Shown here: piece after piece, positions 60,684 through 64,000 of the stretch
Numbering within the stretch: position 1 is the first letter of the stretch
Layout: every line of letters begins with the position of its first letter
Assembly: GCF_009909185.1 (NCBI RefSeq)
Contig: NZ_JAAAMV010000005.1
Span: forward strand, 1 to 64,000
Source of the DNA: Paenibacillus glycinis
GTDB lineage: Bacteria > Bacillota > Bacilli > Paenibacillales > Paenibacillaceae
Reading direction: 5' to 3'
Length of the DNA stretch: 64,000 nt
Translations under genes and position numbers: made by a program
The notes under the pieces: generated by a model
Databases searched by the model: none
Seen by the model: the letters and a program-made list of their open reading frames with translations, nothing else
What the model was told of the DNA's origin: nothing

Positions 60684-61541
60684 CTACAGTTCCGATTCGG
60701 TCCACGCCTTCAACGATGGCAGCGCGCGCTTCGCGTCCTCGTAGCCCTGCAGGTACAGCGCGTCGAGCTTCGCGGAATCCTTCTCCATCCGTCCGACCTG
60801 CAGCGGCTGCTGGGGCCGAATGACGAAGACGTTGCCCCGCTGTTCCTGCTCGCGGATGTAGTCGACCTGACCGTTGTAGATCTGGTGCCGGCGCAGCATG
60901 ATCTTGACGAATTCCGGAAATTTGGCGTACATCCGCCGGACGAACCACGCGAAGCGGTTCGGCGATTTCCGGTACCCGGCGTCCCGCGTCAGCACCACGA
61001 CGTTGCGCGCGAACCCGTCCTTCTCCGCCTGCTTGAGCGGGATCGGATCGGAGATGCCGCCGTCGAGCAGCTGCCTGCCCTTGAAATTCACGATCGGCGC
61101 GATGAACGGCAGCGAGCTGGACGCGCGGAGCACCGTGAGCACGTCGAAGTCCGGGTCGCTCTTGCGGTAGAACACCGTCTCGCCGGTCACCACGTCCGTC
61201 GTCGCCGCGACGAGCTCCTCGCTGCTGTTCGCGAACGCTGCGAAATCGAACGGCACGAGCTTGTTCGGGATCTCGTCGAATATGAAATCCATGCCGAACA
61301 TCTGCCCTTTGCGAAAATAATTGCGCCACGAGATATAGCGTTTATCCGTCACCATGTCGACGTTGACGATCTTGTTCCGACCCTTTTGCCGGGACAGGTA
61401 GCTCGTCGCGACGCATGCGCCGGCGGAGACGCCCACCGTATAAGGAAAATACATGTTTTGTTCCAAGAAATACTCCAGCACGCCCGCCGTATACATGGCC
61501 CGCATGCCGCCGCCCTCCAGCACTAACCCGATTGCATCCAT
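60684..61541 (-). CDS. Patatin-like phospholipase
   Basis: 285 residues with the patatin signature: VLEGGGMRAMYTAGVLEYF (oxyanion glycine loop), the nucleophile S39 in GVSAG, and the catalytic D160 in LLDGGISDPIP. This YjjU-like subgroup hydrolyses acyl esters of phospholipids or other lipids inside the cell. Full length. ATG 61541 follows GGGCAGGAGCAGGAG, spacing about 8. Alone; no partner. Confidence 0.94.
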   Translation of the reverse strand: MDAIGLVLEGGGMRAMYTAGVLEYFLEQNMYFPYTVGVSAGACVATSYLSRQKGRNKIVNVDMVTDKRYISWRNYFRKGQMFGMDFIFDEIPNKLVPFDFAAFANSSEELVAATTDVVTGETVFYRKSDPDFDVLTVLRASSSLPFIAPIVNFKGRQLLDGGISDPIPLKQAEKDGFARNVVVLTRDAGYRKSPNRFAWFVRRMYAKFPEFVKIMLRRHQIYNGQVDYIREQEQRGNVFVIRPQQPLQVGRMEKDSAKLDALYLQGYEDAKRALPSLKAWTESEL

Positions 61542-61681
61542 CTCCTGCTCCTGCCCCTTTTCCCCGTCGATCCTGCCTAGTCAGCTACAGTCATTTTACC
61601 TACGCGGATTCGCCCAGTCAATCAGTCCTACCGGGTCCTCCCGTCAAGCGAACAGCCGCAAAAGGCAGCAATATGCAAGAG

Positions 61682-61717
61682 AACCGGCCGTCCCCAAATT
61701 CGCGGGAACGGCCGGTT
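61682..61717 (-). terminator. Terminator of the TPR/DUF5107-type gene
   Basis: AACCGGCCGT (61682-61691) pairs with ACGGCCGGTT (61708-61717); the minus-strand 3' side is TCTCTTGC, so the T tract is weak. It is 27 bases past the stop. Confidence 0.7.
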
Positions 61718-61743
61718 GCTTGCGCCGACAAGAAACGCTTCGT

Positions 61744-64000
61744 CTATTCGCACATGCGGCGGTGCGTCCGCGCGCCTTGGTGATTCGCCTCCAGCAGCAG
61801 CGCGGCGTCGAGCTGCGCCTTGGCCTGTTCGTAGCGTCCGAGGCCGATGAGCCCGAGGCCGATCATGTAATGGCAGTGGATCGCGTTGCGTTTGTTCAGG
61901 TCATCCTCGAACACGAGGAAGTCCGGCAGCGAGACGGCGAAGTAGTCGAATTTCACGTCGTCGCGCAGATGCTTCTCGCCGTAGTCGACCAGCTTGTTGA
62001 AGCGGCGGTTCGCTTCCCGCTCGTTGCCGAGCTGCAGCCACGCCATGCCTTGGTAGAAAATCATGTCCGGCGGCTGATCGTTGTAGTACATCGCGCTTGC
62101 CGGCTCCTCCAGCCCCTGGGAAGCGATGCCGAAGTGGCGCGCCGCTTCTTCCTGGCGGTTCAAGCCCATATGCGCGCACCCGAGATAATAATAGACGTTG
62201 TTCTCCTGCGCCCCGGCCAGCTTGCCTTCCCCGAGGTTCTCGGGGTAGACGAGCGCTTCCTCGAGCAGGCCGATCGCTGCCTCGAAGCGGCCTTCGTCCA
62301 TCTCCTGCTTGGCCCGCTCCACGCGGGACAGCACATGCTGGCCGGTCGCCTTGCCTTCGCCGCCTTCCCACGGGTGGAAGTTGCGGGCGCGCAGCGCCTT
62401 CGCGGCTTCCTCGTGACGGCCGAGGGCATTCAGCAGCGCGACGCGCTCGAGGTAGAGATCGTCCCGCTTCCCGATGAGCGCCGGATGCGATTCCAGCTTC
62501 TCCAGCCGCAGCGCCGCCTCGCGGCCGAGCTTCTTGTAGAGCTGGTCGAGCTCGTAGAATACCCGCGCGTCCCCTTCGTTGCACGCGAACGCCGTCTCCA
62601 GCGAGCGGAGCGCCGCGTCCGCGTCGCCAAGCTTGTTGTAATAGGCGAGCGCGAGGTTCCGGTGCACCGTGGCGAACGCCGCATCCTGCGCGCGCGACGC
62701 TTCCCAGTTGGCGATCGCGTCCTCGTGGCGCTTCTTGTCGTACATCCAGTTGCCCAGGTAGTAACGGGCTCTGCCGTCCGCCTGGTCGGCCCTAGCCGCG
62801 CTCTGCAGCACGAGCAGGTCGAACAGGTTGTTCGGGAAGCAGTAATCCGGCTTCGCTTCCCGCCCGGCCCGGCGATGCGCGGCCGCCCGTTCCGGATGGC
62901 CGGCCAGCTCGTGGAGGTAACCGAGCGCGTAATGCACCATCGGGTACGCGTCCGTTTCCTCGTTTGGCGCGAGTTGCGCGAGCACGGCGATCGCTTCCTC
63001 GTGCAAGCCCGCTTCCGCGTAGTCCGCGGCCAGGTTCAAATAGTTATGCGGATCGTCGCGCATGAGGCGCTTCAGCTCCGCGGACGCGGCGATCGCCTTG
63101 GCATCGTCGCCAAGCTCGGCATATGCCAGCGCCAGCTCCCGGGCTGCCCCGAAGTCGGCGACGTCGAGCCGCAGCGTCTCTTCGGCATACGCGGCCGCGG
63201 CCTGCGGACGGCCGAGCTTGCGCAGCAGCGCCGCATGCAGATGGCGCGACTTGTAATTGCGCGCGTTGCGGATAAGCGAACGCTCGGACAGCTCCAGCGC
63301 TTCCCCGTAGGCGCCTCTCGCGGCCGCGATGCGCGCCAGCGAGAAATACCCGGCATCCTGCCAAGCGACCGACCATACCGATTTGTAGAACGCGGCGAAC
63401 GCTTCCTCTTCGCGGCCCTGCAGCTTCAGGGCGACGCCGAGCTGGTAGAGCGCTTCGCTGTCGTACGGGTTCGGATTGCGCCAGGCGAGCGACTTGACCG
63501 CCGTCCGGAAATGGCTTTCCGCTTCGGCGAACAGCCCGCGCCGCAGCAGCAGCGTGCCGTAGGCGACGTTGATCCGGATATCGGACGGGTCGCGCTTCAG
63601 GCCTTCCAGGTAGTACGCTTCCGGCTCGAACGTGGCGTGCCGGTACTGCTCCAGATGAAGCCCGGCCAAGTACAATTGCTCCGTCGTGCGCAGCTCCGCC
63701 GGCTCCGGCAGCGGCTTCGCGGCGTCCGGCACCTGCTCGATGGACGGCTTCGCCGGCCGGTAGGAGACCAGCACCCGTCCGTCCGCGTCGCGGATGACGA
63801 CGATCAGATCATGCGCCCGGTCGGCCTCGTCGATCGTCACGATCGATTTGAACGTCGCCGTCGGCGAGAGCTCGACCGTCGTCTTCAAGTACTCCCGCCG
63901 CGCGCCGCGCAGCTCGATAACGGCGCCCGCGAACACCGAGGTCGCATAAGCCATGACAGTCGCCTGGCGGTTCGCTTCGTCGACCTCGAGATTGACGGCG
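61744..64000 (-). CDS. TPR-repeat protein (DUF5107-type), N-terminus beyond window
   Basis: The frame is open from the stop at 61744 to the window edge, with no stop between 63954 and 64000, so at least 752 residues are present and the true start lies outside. Repeating TPR pairs recur throughout (YGTLLLRRGLFAEAESHF, YQLGVALKLQGREEEAFAAF, YYLGNWMYDKKRHEDAIANW, YYLGCAHMGLNRQEEAARHF). The beta-rich start (residues 1-70) and the layout resemble the DUF5107 family, whose N-terminal domain is a carbohydrate-binding beta sandwich. Function is unknown, perhaps a scaffold in polysaccharide use. Confidence 0.85.
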   Translation of the reverse strand, partial: AVNLEVDEANRQATVMAYATSVFAGAVIELRGARREYLKTTVELSPTATFKSIVTIDEADRAHDLIVVIRDADGRVLVSYRPAKPSIEQVPDAAKPLPEPAELRTTEQLYLAGLHLEQYRHATFEPEAYYLEGLKRDPSDIRINVAYGTLLLRRGLFAEAESHFRTAVKSLAWRNPNPYDSEALYQLGVALKLQGREEEAFAAFYKSVWSVAWQDAGYFSLARIAAARGAYGEALELSERSLIRNARNYKSRHLHAALLRKLGRPQAAAAYAEETLRLDVADFGAARELALAYAELGDDAKAIAASAELKRLMRDDPHNYLNLAADYAEAGLHEEAIAVLAQLAPNEETDAYPMVHYALGYLHELAGHPERAAAHRRAGREAKPDYCFPNNLFDLLVLQSAARADQADGRARYYLGNWMYDKKRHEDAIANWEASRAQDAAFATVHRNLALAYYNKLGDADAALRSLETAFACNEGDARVFYELDQLYKKLGREAALRLEKLESHPALIGKRDDLYLERVALLNALGRHEEAAKALRARNFHPWEGGEGKATGQHVLSRVERAKQEMDEGRFEAAIGLLEEALVYPENLGEGKLAGAQENNVYYYLGCAHMGLNRQEEAARHFGIASQGLEEPASAMYYNDQPPDMIFYQGMAWLQLGNEREANRRFNKLVDYGEKHLRDDVKFDYFAVSLPDFLVFEDDLNKRNAIHCHYMIGLGLIGLGRYEQAKAQLDAALLLEANHQGARTHRRMCE

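Noticed and set aside
60203-60823. A 206-codon plus-strand open frame
   Set aside because: Overlaps the patatin gene on the other strand, has no ribosome site and no family similarity.

Overview
The window looks like chromosomal DNA of a high-GC member of the Paenibacillaceae (Paenibacillus or Cohnella type). Reasons: strong GGAGG ribosome sites, frequent TTG and GTG starts, secreted 'stalk' (copper amine oxidase N-terminal-like) proteins, a perfect CIRCE element, VanZ-like and PgdA-like proteins, and an ECF sigma factor with a membrane partner. No rRNA, tRNA, prophage, insertion sequence or CRISPR array was seen. Genus is inference; the sequence only shows the gene content.

Layout. 1-8.3 kb: a 106-bp tandem repeat, a thioredoxin-like gene, rnhA, a 41-bp tandem repeat, and a SWIM zinc-finger/SNF2 helicase operon. 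8.3-24.8 kb: housekeeping and envelope genes, including a stalk protein, two polysaccharide deacetylases, an MFS transporter, an XRE-cupin regulator divergent from an esterase/dioxygenase pair, a histidine kinase/response regulator operon with a membrane protein, a stalk-ankyrin protein, a thioesterase, an NAGPA-like protein, MgtC, a HIT protein and a sigma/anti-sigma pair. 24.8-30 kb: htpG under CIRCE control, udk, and an AT-rich island with an orphan CdiI-like immunity gene.

30-53.3 kb is the most interesting part, an exopolysaccharide locus. About 14 minus-strand genes encode a Wzx/Wzy-type assembly line: chain-length regulator, flippase, polymerase, four glycosyltransferases including the lipid-linked primer, and deacetylases. 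They include a four-gene set (WbpB-, WbpA-, WbpD- and WbpE-like) that should make UDP-GlcNAc3NAcA, a di-acetamido uronic acid. Three paralogous secreted right-handed beta-helix proteins flank the cluster. The upstream one is preceded by two tandem cyclic di-GMP-I riboswitches on the minus strand, each with its own intrinsic terminator. Divergent from them lies galU followed by a GalE-like epimerase whose C-terminal extension resembles a degenerate GGDEF domain keeping an RxxD inhibitory-site motif. Together these suggest a cyclic di-GMP-governed polymer system acting at two levels: RNA control of a polymer-modifying enzyme and possible direct control of a sugar-nucleotide epimerase. The protein-level part is inference.

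53.3-64 kb: a HAD phosphatase, a TIM-barrel sugar isomerase/epimerase, an AraC regulator divergent from a GH36-type alpha-galactosidase, a membrane protein, an alpha/beta hydrolase, a patatin-like protein and a TPR/DUF5107-type protein that runs off the right edge.
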